This document shows positions 44,850 through 54,021 of a stretch of DNA of 64,000 bases, in pieces. The first letter of the stretch is position 1, and each line of letters starts with the position of its first letter. A model generated the notes under the pieces. It searched no databases and was not told the origin of the DNA. It saw only the letters and a list, made by a program, of their open reading frames with translations. The stretch comes from a virus. The translations under genes were made by a program, and so were the position numbers. The stretch covers positions 1-64,000 of IMG/VR virus record IMGVR_UViG_3300009008_000017; one strand, given 5' to 3'.

Positions 44850-47800
44850 TGATACAAAAAAGGTCCTTATACCCAAGGATAGAAATGGTGATGACCAGCT
44901 GGGTAATGACTTCACAGCTGCCAATGCCAACTATGCCGCGCTGCCGGGCTTTGGGAACGCAGGCCAAGATGATCTGCCACTAGAATCTCCCCAGCCTCTA
45001 GACAACGTACAGCAGGTAAGCTTAGGTTCTGCAAGGCAAAAGGTTTTAGATGACACCAGAATTAATCCTCGTCAACCTGGCGTAACTGATACGCTTGATT
45101 CGACATCACAGTTTCTACCAGATGAGCTTGCGCACTCCACAGTGGACAGACCGAGCACGCTTACGTTGGGCAGCATGTTCAACAAGGGCTTGCCTGGAAT
45201 TAGGAAGTCACCCGCTGTCCCACGAGCCGGCGATGCACTAAGAGATATCAGCACTGATTCGCAGTCTTTGGATCCGCAAAACGCGCCACAGGGTCGAACA
45301 GTGGCCGGAACTCCGGGGCCCGCATACGGCAACCCCGATGAACAATCCGGCGCCGGCCCAGTTGTGCAGCGCACAGTATCAGCAGTGCTCACTAGAAATC
45401 GCTTTGCTGGCATGCACAAAAGAGTTTATGCTCCGGCCAACTCAAACCCCGATGATCAAGTCGTTGGCTCTTTTCAATCTCAGGTAGGAGCTTACGATTC
45501 TGAGGCTCCCACGAATGAGCCGACTCAAGCAGGATATGCCTTCACCCTTGAGGATCTTAAGGGCACAGCCGCTCAATTAATCAGTCAAGCTGCAGGGTTT
45601 TCTACCCAGAGCAGAGAGACAAATCAAGATCAGCGATATGCTAGTGAAGGTGTCGCAGTCTCTTCTGTTCGCCCTAGGAATCTCCAGGAGGGCGATATTA
45701 CCAATGATGCCTTCATCAAGTCTAAAGCATCCACGGGAGAGTTTGATGAGCCCAATGACGGAGAGCCAATAGAAACTTTCGGACAGCTTAACACCCCAGA
45801 TTCACCTTACGCTGGAATGAATCCAGTCCAGATGAAAAGTCTTGCAGATGCTATTATTGCTGCGACAGTGCTGGCTTTGGATACGGGTGCAGAGAGATCT
45901 TTTATAGATCTGCTCACTTCTAATGCAAGTCAAGGATCTGCCCCGGGTAGCCGACCCTACACTAAGGGCAAGTTCATCGAGAATAATACATGGGGCAAAC
46001 CCGCTCTTAGGTCTGACTTAGGGTTCGCACACACTTCTTTCCCTTATGACAAGGCAATTGATGCGGGTAAGTCTTTAGTCTTTGGAATTGAGGACACTGC
46101 GATAGCTACGTCTGACATTGGTGAAAGAGCTAATCTTACTGGAAACGCCCGGGCGACCAGGGGTAATATAGCTAATAATCCCGGATTTTATGTTGTTTTC
46201 TGCAGGGCGGTCTTAAGAGACTCGCAGAATCTTCGGCAGAAGTTTGCAGAATTAGGATCCATAGCCTCGGGCGCCTCGCAGGAATCATTAGTCGCATCAG
46301 CAACGCTAGTTGAATCTTTTAGATCTTCAAAACTAGTTGCTTGCATGAACGTCTTGGCGATGACGGGAGATTCTATTTTATCCCGGGCCCAAAGCCCATA
46401 CAAAGTTGACCAAATAAAGTCCTCAGGGGACCCAGCGTTCTCTGCATTTGGTAGACCCTTAGAAGTGGGCAAAATACATTACAGGCCTTCTTCTCACGCT
46501 ATGAAAAGCAGAGATAGCGAAATTGAACCAGGTGTAAGCCCAGCTTCTATGCGTCTTGCCTGGAGGAATGCTTCTGTCCCCAGCATGTACTTGCTACCTG
46601 CAGAGATCGAGTATGGGAGTGTCCAGAACGCCCTTTCTACTCTTAGTAATGATTCACCAGCAGGTGCACACATCAGCATGGAGGGTATTACGAAAGCTGA
46701 GTCTAACGGCCGCCTGCCACAAGAGTTTGTCGAAAATCACGAGCGAACCCTCGACGCTGAATACGTTCCCTTCTATTTTCACGACCTTCGCACAGGAGAG
46801 ATAATAGCTTTTCACGCTTTCTTAGACAACCTAAGCGATAGTTTCTCAGCACGCTATAACGGTCAAAAAGCAATTGGTAGAGCAGAGGAAGTCCAGATTT
46901 ATGACTCAACTTCAAGAGATATCGGATTTTCTTTCTACGTTGCTGCAACATCCCGTGAAGATTTTAATGAGATGTGGTTTAAGATCAATAAGCTCGTAAC
47001 GATGCTCTACCCACAATACACGCAGGGAAGAGGTACAGGAGATCAATCTTTCCAGCCAAAGAGAAATCCCATTGATTTCCTGGCAGGGCTTTCCGGTGAA
47101 AACTTCATTATGCCGTTCTCGCAAGTCCAATCGGCATCTCCAATGATCCGCCTCCGGATTGGCGATGTTGTGAAAACTAACTTTTCTAAGTTTAACCTGT
47201 CTCGCCTGTTTGGGCTAGGGACTGAGCAGTTTTCTCCTGTCCCGGGTGCTTCGATAGCAAACGCAGCTACTCTGAATATCATGCGACTTCTTTTCCAAGG
47301 ATTGGGACTTTTGCACAATAATCGAGGCTCTTCAGCTGGGGCTCAAGCCGGATCAAGCGCAGTTCTTTCATCACCAGCAACTTCAATTAACTTCTTAGAG
47401 ATAATGAGGCTTCTTCGGCAAAGAGCACGCCAAAAACCTGAGGGTGTAGGTACGTTCTGGAGCAGAAGAAGCGGACTTAAAATAGGGGATGTAGTGAGAA
47501 TTAGCTTTCCAAGCGTGAGGACTCTTAATAGAGTTGACGGTTCCGGAAAGCTGTTTATTCCTTTTAAAGATGTGTATGCTAAGATTGTAACTGATCCCGT
47601 CAATAAAGATGGCGAGCTTTCGATTGATCCGAACGGAGATGTCTTCTACAAGGTGCAAGTTGCATCTTCAGCAGACATGGCCCGACTTGGAATTTATGAC
47701 GTCGGTGGCGACGCGACGTACTTGATGAATCATCATGATGCATCGCTGATACCCATGGGCCTATTCAAGGAGTTCGCGGCTGTTAATGTCGTGAGAATTG

Positions 47801-48255
47801 TAGCAGGCACCGGTGCTTACCTCGCAGGCGCTTTCTCAAGCCAGCTCTTTCTCTCTAACTTTAATAATGCAGTTGCTAGATCGTTCGATCAATCCAGCGG
47901 CAAGGGTCTTCCTGGATTTATCACACAGATGTCATTTGACTGGATTGGGAACGATGTAACGTGGGAAGTTGATCAAGGAGCAAGAGCGCCCAAGCTCGCA
48001 AAGATAACGTGCCGATTTAAACCTGTTCACGACATTGCTCCTGGTATTGATCACTTGGGCTATAACAGAGCACCAGTATACCCAGTAGGCGATGTGATGA
48101 ACGATATCGTCGGAACCTCAGGTGATATACTAGATTCCCAGCTAGCTCAAGCAGCTGGTGATGCTATCGCGCATGGGACGTCAGTCGGGGTTAACGGAGC
48201 CACTGATGGCTTAACCAAGGATATCTTGGGAATGAAGCTCGGAGATGAGTCATGA
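44842..48255 (+). CDS. Large baseplate protein (1137 aa)
   Basis: AGGAGG lies just before ATG 44842. The first ~300 residues are polar and low complexity. The segment at ~665-725, FLDNLSDSFSARYNGQKAIG then YDSTSRDIGFSFYVAATSRE and INKLVTMLYPQY, resembles a family of baseplate proteins next to the hub in T4-like and other marine myoviruses, followed by a barrel-like region with GDVVRISF. It is followed by a LysM-like protein and a hub protein in overlapping frames, so it is likely a tube-initiator, cap or hub component. Exact T4 equivalence (gp48 or gp54) is not established. Confidence 0.6.
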   Translation: MADDTKKVLIPKDRNGDDQLGNDFTAANANYAALPGFGNAGQDDLPLESPQPLDNVQQVSLGSARQKVLDDTRINPRQPGVTDTLDSTSQFLPDELAHSTVDRPSTLTLGSMFNKGLPGIRKSPAVPRAGDALRDISTDSQSLDPQNAPQGRTVAGTPGPAYGNPDEQSGAGPVVQRTVSAVLTRNRFAGMHKRVYAPANSNPDDQVVGSFQSQVGAYDSEAPTNEPTQAGYAFTLEDLKGTAAQLISQAAGFSTQSRETNQDQRYASEGVAVSSVRPRNLQEGDITNDAFIKSKASTGEFDEPNDGEPIETFGQLNTPDSPYAGMNPVQMKSLADAIIAATVLALDTGAERSFIDLLTSNASQGSAPGSRPYTKGKFIENNTWGKPALRSDLGFAHTSFPYDKAIDAGKSLVFGIEDTAIATSDIGERANLTGNARATRGNIANNPGFYVVFCRAVLRDSQNLRQKFAELGSIASGASQESLVASATLVESFRSSKLVACMNVLAMTGDSILSRAQSPYKVDQIKSSGDPAFSAFGRPLEVGKIHYRPSSHAMKSRDSEIEPGVSPASMRLAWRNASVPSMYLLPAEIEYGSVQNALSTLSNDSPAGAHISMEGITKAESNGRLPQEFVENHERTLDAEYVPFYFHDLRTGEIIAFHAFLDNLSDSFSARYNGQKAIGRAEEVQIYDSTSRDIGFSFYVAATSREDFNEMWFKINKLVTMLYPQYTQGRGTGDQSFQPKRNPIDFLAGLSGENFIMPFSQVQSASPMIRLRIGDVVKTNFSKFNLSRLFGLGTEQFSPVPGASIANAATLNIMRLLFQGLGLLHNNRGSSAGAQAGSSAVLSSPATSINFLEIMRLLRQRARQKPEGVGTFWSRRSGLKIGDVVRISFPSVRTLNRVDGSGKLFIPFKDVYAKIVTDPVNKDGELSIDPNGDVFYKVQVASSADMARLGIYDVGGDATYLMNHHDASLIPMGLFKEFAAVNVVRIVAGTGAYLAGAFSSQLFLSNFNNAVARSFDQSSGKGLPGFITQMSFDWIGNDVTWEVDQGARAPKLAKITCRFKPVHDIAPGIDHLGYNRAPVYPVGDVMNDIVGTSGDILDSQLAQAAGDAIAHGTSVGVNGATDGLTKDILGMKLGDES

Positions 48256-48548
48256 CAATTTCTCGATACTCTAGAGACGATATCATTAGCAGGGGAAAAG
48301 CTTACGGTTCTGCAGAGGGTGTCATGAGAATACGCGAAGCAGTTCGCCAGAACCGTCTTGCAGTGTCAGAAACTGTTCTTGAGCAAGCTTCGAGGCTGGA
48401 TGTCATGGCCGGCCAAAAATATGGAGATGCCTCTCTGTGGTGGGTCATCGCAGCAGCCAGTAATATAGGCTGGGGCTTGCAAGTTCCTGCGGGAACAAGA
48501 GTCTTAATCCCTAGCAGTATTGAGCAAATTGCGGAAATCGTGGAATGA
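48252..48548 (+). CDS. LysM-like baseplate protein (gp53/gpX type)
   Basis: This 98-residue protein overlaps its neighbours by four bases on each side (ATGA). The C-terminal half, RLDVMAGQKYGDASLWWVIA then VPAGTRVLIPS, is a LysM-type fold as in P2 gpX and the T4 wedge protein gp53. In contractile tails this small protein links the central hub to the wedges. Domain recognition is good; exact position in the baseplate is inferred. Confidence 0.75.
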   Translation: MTISRYSRDDIISRGKAYGSAEGVMRIREAVRQNRLAVSETVLEQASRLDVMAGQKYGDASLWWVIAAASNIGWGLQVPAGTRVLIPSSIEQIAEIVE

Positions 48549-51418
48549 GCCGACTCAAAAACAGAAGGCTCCGAGTTGCTGCCAACGAAATTCGTAAAGG
48601 ATCCGGTATAGGCGGAATGTCCCGTGCCCTCGGAGGGAAACTTAGCCCCGTCTCCCAGTATCAAGAGGATTTAAACCAGAACATTCTTCGGCTATCAAGA
48701 GAGATCTTAGAGAATCTTGATGGAGCCCTCTTGGGGAAAGACATAAAGGTCAAGGCAGACAAGTTGTTTTCCGCCCCGGGCCAGGCCGAAGCCATAAAAA
48801 AAGGAGAGCAAAGAGCGTTTACTGCAGATAATCCCTTTAAGAGTAACTTTAATCTTTACAATGAGAATAAGGATGACTCTAGCGGAGAAGTCGCTAGCAA
48901 TTTCCAATGCTCTGATTTTGCTCCAAAAATTAGTGTGAATGTAAAGGAGCTTGGAAGCACGGGAAAAGAGAGCGAACCTGAGTATACAGTCACAGGCCTG
49001 TCATCCCAGGCAATAAAACCTCAGGATGCCCGACTCAGCGTTTTAACTGCTAAGCATTTCGAGTTTTGTCCTACGAATGCCCTGACTTCTGAAATAGAAG
49101 TTTTTGCCAATGCGATTCCAACACATGAGCTGTCGAGATGTGTGCCCTATCTGGATGTAACTTTCTTTACTGCTGCTCCCCCTACGAAGGATAAAAAACC
49201 GTTCTCCCTCAGCTTAGCCAAGGCTCTCGTAGGGGATAGCGACGTCTCAAATGAGTCAGGTACCAAGCAGCTGGCACAGTCTTATAAGGGGCCACAGGGT
49301 GAGGAGATGACCCAGTTCGGAATGGAGCTTTTCACTCTTCCTCAAACTGTTACTCCGCTCAACAGGAAAGGTCGTACAGTTCCTATACTTGACCCATTCC
49401 GCCCTCTAATGTCAATTACAAGTTTTGATGTTTCAGTTGTACCTGCTGCAGGCTTAATGGAGAAAAAGAAGGCAAAGCTTTCTATTACACTTCACGACAG
49501 ATCTCGTCTGCATGAAGTAGCAGAATTCGTTAGACCTCAAAACTATGCGGGATTAGAGCTACTGATTGAGTACGGGTGGTCTCACCCAGATTCTAGTGGC
49601 CGCAACGCTTACGGTGAGTTTCTTAACGCGATGAGAAAGAAAGAGAAATACAGGCTTTATAACTCATCCTTCTCCCTGCAGAATAACGGTGAGGTTAGCA
49701 TAACTCTTGAGCTGATAGCATTAGGTGTAATTCACACAGAGGATACTTCTATTCTCAATAATAACACGATGAAACCTATTGGACAAGCTGTTGGTAATAT
49801 CCGCGCCAAAGTTCAAGCTCAATTAAAGAAGCTGGCCAAGGGTAAAGTAAGAAAAGATATCAAGCCCCTGATATCTCTCGATGAAGGTCTTCTTAGCAAT
49901 GCGACTGTATACACTGAGGACAACCCTATTTTTGATAAACCCTTTAGTAAAAAATCTATAGGTAAAATTGCAGGTGCCACCAGCGATGACGTTGATGCCC
50001 TTGTTAAAAATCTAGAAAGCCTTAAACAATCCAGGAATCAGTTTAATACGCAGAAGAAAGTCTTAATTGAAGGTATTAAAACAACTTTGTTTAACGAAAC
50101 TGACGATCCGTTTTATCCAGAGAAACCAGATAAATTTGGCGGCGCAATTCGCCGAACAAAGGCGGCCAAGGGAGATGAGGGAAGCAGGCCTGAATACATT
50201 ACTCTTGGAAAGCTTTTCTCTTTCTTTGTAGGGCGTCCCCTTGCTTCCACTAATAACTTCTCAGAAGTCCAGTTGTTTTTCTACGCATTTAGCACAGAAA
50301 GTGGATTTCAAGGAGAAGCTGTTAAAGATAATCCTCTATCGAACTACACGATCGACCAGTTTCTTATAAAGAAAGAAGATGTAGTTCAGGTATTAGATAG
50401 AATGATGCAGAACTTAGGTACTGCAGAGATCCCGATAGAAACCTTTATGAACTACATCATAAAGACATTTGTCGTGTATCCTTTTGCACCACTCACTAAG
50501 CCCGACATGGTCGACGACGAAGTAGTGCAGGCAACTCTCGTAAAAAATGGACAGAGAAGCAACATCAGTGCTGACGCTAAAGATCCAATCCGAGAAAAGT
50601 ATAAAGCAGCTACGGAAGGATTTAGGCCCCCAAAGATCCAGGTTATGTTCGACGCTATGCCTCTTGATCCTACCAGTTCTCCCTCTAGATCAGCGGCAAA
50701 TGAAGCCACAGTTTTGAGGGTGCACATATTTGACAATCACACAGGGCGACATGCCACAATTGTTAATGGACTCAAAGCTGGAAGTGATACTTTAGATCTT
50801 TTAAAGCAAGCAAACAAAGCGCACTCAAGTGCGCTAAGATCAGGAGAAGCTGCAAAATCCGATCCCGCACAAGCTAAAAATAAATTCATGAGAGATCTGG
50901 AAGCTGCAGGCGTAAAGCTAAAGGCGATCAAGACTGGAGGCGTCCTCGATGGGTATATGTTGGATACCAGCTTTGAAAAACTTAAGAAAGTTATAAAGCG
51001 CGGTTTCCCTTCTTTGACCTACGGGGCTGATGGCTCTGTGATCACGTCGGCGCGCTTTAGCTCCTTGCAGAGTAGCGGGTACAAAAACACGATGATGAAA
51101 AGAGCAGGAAGAAACACTGAGATGACAGCTAGGGGTACACAGCCAAATGGCCTACCCCTTCAAATTCAACCTGCAGACGCTAGCATCTCCATGCTAGGGT
51201 GCCCAATAATCAGATATGCGCAACACTTTTTCGTGGATTTTGGAACAGGGACTTCAATGGACGACCTCTACTTCGTAAAGACCATAAATCACAAGATCTC
51301 CCCTGGAACATTTACAACTTCTTTAACTCTAGCGAACAGAGACGGCGATGCAGCATTCCAGAGCATGTTCAACCTTCTTAACAAGTCAATCGAGATGATC
51401 AAGGGGGCAGGTGGCTGA
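48545..51418 (+). CDS. Baseplate hub protein (957 aa)
   Basis: ATG 48545 overlaps the previous stop. Around residues 300-400 the motif LLIEYGWSHPDS with YNSSFSLQNNGEVSITLELI is typical of hub proteins of large myoviruses. The C-terminus ISMLGCPIIRYAQHFFVDFG followed by DLYFVKTINHKISPG resembles the gp27/gpD hub family end. It would form the central trimer that joins tube and spike. No lysozyme domain is visible, unlike T4 gp5. It is the last tail gene in the block. Confidence 0.68.
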   Translation: MSRLKNRRLRVAANEIRKGSGIGGMSRALGGKLSPVSQYQEDLNQNILRLSREILENLDGALLGKDIKVKADKLFSAPGQAEAIKKGEQRAFTADNPFKSNFNLYNENKDDSSGEVASNFQCSDFAPKISVNVKELGSTGKESEPEYTVTGLSSQAIKPQDARLSVLTAKHFEFCPTNALTSEIEVFANAIPTHELSRCVPYLDVTFFTAAPPTKDKKPFSLSLAKALVGDSDVSNESGTKQLAQSYKGPQGEEMTQFGMELFTLPQTVTPLNRKGRTVPILDPFRPLMSITSFDVSVVPAAGLMEKKKAKLSITLHDRSRLHEVAEFVRPQNYAGLELLIEYGWSHPDSSGRNAYGEFLNAMRKKEKYRLYNSSFSLQNNGEVSITLELIALGVIHTEDTSILNNNTMKPIGQAVGNIRAKVQAQLKKLAKGKVRKDIKPLISLDEGLLSNATVYTEDNPIFDKPFSKKSIGKIAGATSDDVDALVKNLESLKQSRNQFNTQKKVLIEGIKTTLFNETDDPFYPEKPDKFGGAIRRTKAAKGDEGSRPEYITLGKLFSFFVGRPLASTNNFSEVQLFFYAFSTESGFQGEAVKDNPLSNYTIDQFLIKKEDVVQVLDRMMQNLGTAEIPIETFMNYIIKTFVVYPFAPLTKPDMVDDEVVQATLVKNGQRSNISADAKDPIREKYKAATEGFRPPKIQVMFDAMPLDPTSSPSRSAANEATVLRVHIFDNHTGRHATIVNGLKAGSDTLDLLKQANKAHSSALRSGEAAKSDPAQAKNKFMRDLEAAGVKLKAIKTGGVLDGYMLDTSFEKLKKVIKRGFPSLTYGADGSVITSARFSSLQSSGYKNTMMKRAGRNTEMTARGTQPNGLPLQIQPADASISMLGCPIIRYAQHFFVDFGTGTSMDDLYFVKTINHKISPGTFTTSLTLANRDGDAAFQSMFNLLNKSIEMIKGAGG

Positions 51419-51471
51419 GTTATTGAAACTGCATCCGGCCTAGTAAGAGTGTAAATCTTGAGCTGAGTCCA

Positions 51472-51477
51472 TATAAT
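51472..51477 (+). promoter_or_regulatory. Possible -10 box before polymerase gene
   Basis: TATAAT (within CATATAATAG) lies only six bases before GTG 51483. No good -35 is present at 16-18 bases (best TGTAAA, three of six). It is either a -10 giving a nearly leaderless transcript or another form of the late box. Confidence 0.35.
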
Positions 51478-51482
51478 AGCGT

Positions 51483-52673
51483 GTGAAAGTTTGCATCAAC
51501 CAGAGTATCCTAGGATCCGAACAGCACCTAGTAACTGATTTTAAGTCAGGTGCATCTTGGGTTAATGAGCCACCCGAAGATGCACTTACGGTGGGATTCA
51601 GTGACAGCGAAGAGCTTCAAGTAATATCACGCCTTTCAGGAATCTCAATACCCCGCCACCCCGACCCTAAGTTTGCAGGCCCTTTTAAGACATTTGGAAT
51701 TAAAAATATACTCTGGTCGCAAGCTTTGCCTAGGAGTGTGTACAAGAAGTACTTTCAGAATATCCAGGATGCTATCAGATTGAACGCGGACTCTGATCAA
51801 TACGATTACTTTAAAGAGAGGGTTTCAAGGCAACAGAAGCTAATCTCGTCATTGCAGCCTGCCCACATCGATGAAAAGATCTTTGCTCGAAGGTACGGAG
51901 ATCCTGCTACTGTTAATAAGTCGGTCTTGACTTCCTTCATGCCTATGAAGGGTGTGACTAAGAAAGTAGGCTACAATCTTACCGGCACCAACACAGGACG
52001 ACTCACGATATCAGAAGGCCCCCAGATTCTTACGCTTAAGGCGGAGATGAGGGATATCTTGACCTCTCGCTATGAAGGGGGAAAGATCATGCAGTTCGAT
52101 TACGTAAGCCTGGAGCCTCGCGTTGCACTCATCCTCTCCGGCCAGGATCCTATCAAAGATATCTACACTGACCTCTGCGACAAAGTTCTGGACAGCCAGC
52201 ACGGTCGACAAACTGCAAAGTTGCTGACCATTGCCACGCTGTATGGCATGGGTGTTCGCCGGGTCAAAGAGTTGATCGGGGTGAGCAAGCACACAGCGCT
52301 GGATGTTCTCAAGAATCTGGAGATCTTCTTCGGGGTGGGTGAGGTAAAAGCTCACTTGGAGGAAGAAGCAAAGTCTGGTTTTATCAAGAATCACTTTGGT
52401 AGAAACATCCGAGTTCGCAATAATGCGTCACACGTGCTCTACAACAACTATATACAATCCTCAGCGATGGATGCAGCACTCGAAGGCTTTTATCAGATTG
52501 TGCAAGGTGTAGAGAAGGAAGGCCACAAGTGTGTTCCGCTCTTTCTTTTGCATGATGCGATTATTTTTGACTGCCACCCTGAGTGCTTTGACAAGCTTGA
52601 GGATATAATGGCACCAGGGCAACAAATACCTGCTTTTAAATCGCGGCTCTACATGGGCGCGGAGGAACTATAA
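51483..52673 (+). CDS. Compact family A DNA polymerase (polymerase domain only)
   Basis: This 396-residue protein has the Pol I polymerase motifs in order: TGRLTISEGPQI (171-182), motif A QFDYVSLEPR with D206, motif B RQTAKLLTIATLYG with R242, K246 and Y254, NNYIQSSAMD (321-330), and motif C LLHDAIIFD with H357-D358. There is no N-terminal 3'-5' or 5'-3' exonuclease domain. Position 250, equivalent to E. coli Phe762, is Ile, and motif C has Ala where Glu follows Asp in most relatives. GTG 51483 starts the chain with no clear ribosome site. It probably replicates phage DNA with the adjacent SSB, helicase and FEN nuclease. Confidence 0.85.
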   Translation: MKVCINQSILGSEQHLVTDFKSGASWVNEPPEDALTVGFSDSEELQVISRLSGISIPRHPDPKFAGPFKTFGIKNILWSQALPRSVYKKYFQNIQDAIRLNADSDQYDYFKERVSRQQKLISSLQPAHIDEKIFARRYGDPATVNKSVLTSFMPMKGVTKKVGYNLTGTNTGRLTISEGPQILTLKAEMRDILTSRYEGGKIMQFDYVSLEPRVALILSGQDPIKDIYTDLCDKVLDSQHGRQTAKLLTIATLYGMGVRRVKELIGVSKHTALDVLKNLEIFFGVGEVKAHLEEEAKSGFIKNHFGRNIRVRNNASHVLYNNYIQSSAMDAALEGFYQIVQGVEKEGHKCVPLFLLHDAIIFDCHPECFDKLEDIMAPGQQIPAFKSRLYMGAEEL

Positions 52674-53275
52674 TGGATTTAGATATCGAAAAGATGCAAG
52701 CTGATTATGAGAAGTTTAAAGCTCTCACTGGAAAGACAGGCAAGCGGGCTAAACAGCTTAATGCACTGATCGATAAGCTTGGAGAACGCCTTGTGATGGC
52801 TCCCTCTTCAGAGCGCAACGAGTATTTTAACTCTTTCCCTGGGGGTCTGCTAGATCATGCACTTAAGATCCTGGAGGCTAGCTACAAGGTTGCTAAGGGA
52901 TGTGGCATCGAGGTGTCCAACGAGTCTGTGATCTTGTGTTCTTTGTTTTGTCTGATTGGGAAGGTAGGGGATGATAATCAAGATCTTTATCTACCCCAAG
53001 ACAACAAGTGGCGAAAGGACAACCTTGGTGAGAACTACAAGTTCAATGATAAACTTCGCCACATGCGAACCACACACCGAAGCCTCTACTTGCTTCAAAA
53101 GTTTGGTGTTGGGTTAAACTACGATGAGTGGATGGCTATTCTGCTTGCTGATGGTTTGACAGACGACACGCGCCTTTACTCTATGAGAGAGCCCTCACTA
53201 GCGCTCGTAATTTCCTCGGCAAACAAGCTTGTTCAGGCACGTTCTCGAGAAGATAGTATTCCAGTTCCGTTTTAA
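52673..53275 (+). CDS. HD-domain-like protein with degenerate active site
   Basis: This 200-residue protein starts at ATG 52673, overlapping the polymerase stop. It has the frame of a phage HD-type hydrolase family I recall: YFNSFPGGLLDHALKIL, then SLFCLIGKVGDD where relatives have FHDLGK, then THRSLYLLQKFG and EWMAILLADG. The His-Asp pair is replaced by Cys93-Leu94 here, and only His62 and the His130/135 region remain, so metal-dependent phosphohydrolase activity is doubtful. A structural or regulatory role in replication is possible. Confidence 0.6.
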   Translation: MDLDIEKMQADYEKFKALTGKTGKRAKQLNALIDKLGERLVMAPSSERNEYFNSFPGGLLDHALKILEASYKVAKGCGIEVSNESVILCSLFCLIGKVGDDNQDLYLPQDNKWRKDNLGENYKFNDKLRHMRTTHRSLYLLQKFGVGLNYDEWMAILLADGLTDDTRLYSMREPSLALVISSANKLVQARSREDSIPVPF

Positions 53276-53291
53276 GTCAATACTTATCTAC

Positions 53292-53957
53292 ATGGCTAAA
53301 GTAGTAAAGAGATTTAGACCGAAATACGTGAAGCGTCTGAGAGACCGCCCGTCAGGCATAGGACAGACGGGTGCTAGCGCAACTTCAGATCGTCAAAATC
53401 CACCAGACATTCATCGTCTAGGTTGGGCCCCAAGGCCCTTTCCAAGATCGGGAATGACAGGCGAGCCTAATAGTTCGATTATGGGCAGAATGGGATCTGG
53501 CACACTCTCAGCATACACTGATACTGATCGAGAAGAGTTTGAAGATCAGTCTGGCATGCCTGGAAAAGGCGGGAACTATAAGAGTGATATGACAAGACAG
53601 TATATTAGCAAACTAAAGGCGCGCCCAGTAATTGGATTACCTGTAGGCCCTATCGGAGAATCAGAGCTTCGCGAAGTAATACGAGGAATGATAGCCGATC
53701 TCAACGAAGACCCCATGGGAAGAGAAGCTTTCAATTATGAGATGCTTAGAAGCCAAGAAGAAGACGACGAAGAAGAGGACGACGAAGATGATCTTGATGA
53801 GTTCTCTGGGGCAGGTGCAGTCGCGGGATTTACACTACCTTTAGGCGCTTCCAATCACCCGTCTACCCTGAAATCTCGAGGAGATTTTACTGCCAAAATG
53901 TACGGCGGAGAGCGTGTGAGAACTATTAAATTACAGCGAATGAAATTGACTGATTAA
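53292..53957 (+). CDS. Unknown protein with basic N-terminus and acidic tract
   Basis: I choose ATG 53292 (221 aa); an upstream GTG-type start inside the previous gene would add 21 residues without a ribosome site. The first ~20 residues are very basic (MAKVVKRFRPKYVKRLRDRP); the middle has ESELREVIRGMIADLNED, similar in spacing to the N-terminal helix of the small prohead protein at 24811; then a run of Asp/Glu (~155-172). No known domain. It could be a head or core protein misplaced in the replication block, or a nucleic-acid-binding protein. Confidence 0.5.
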   Translation: MAKVVKRFRPKYVKRLRDRPSGIGQTGASATSDRQNPPDIHRLGWAPRPFPRSGMTGEPNSSIMGRMGSGTLSAYTDTDREEFEDQSGMPGKGGNYKSDMTRQYISKLKARPVIGLPVGPIGESELREVIRGMIADLNEDPMGREAFNYEMLRSQEEDDEEEDDEDDLDEFSGAGAVAGFTLPLGASNHPSTLKSRGDFTAKMYGGERVRTIKLQRMKLTD

Positions 53958-53960
53958 TCA

Positions 53961-53989
53961 TTGAACATCCTTGCATGCTAGGTTAGAAT
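53961..53989 (+). promoter_or_regulatory. Sigma70-like promoter before SSB gene
   Basis: TTGAAC (53961-53966), a 17-bp spacer and TAGAAT (53984-53989): four of six and five of six matches to host vegetative promoters at ideal spacing. Transcription would begin about 25 bases before ATG 54022. It probably serves early or middle expression. Confidence 0.65.
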
Positions 53990-54021
53990 ACACCTGACCA
54001 TCAAGCTACAAGGAGAAAAAG

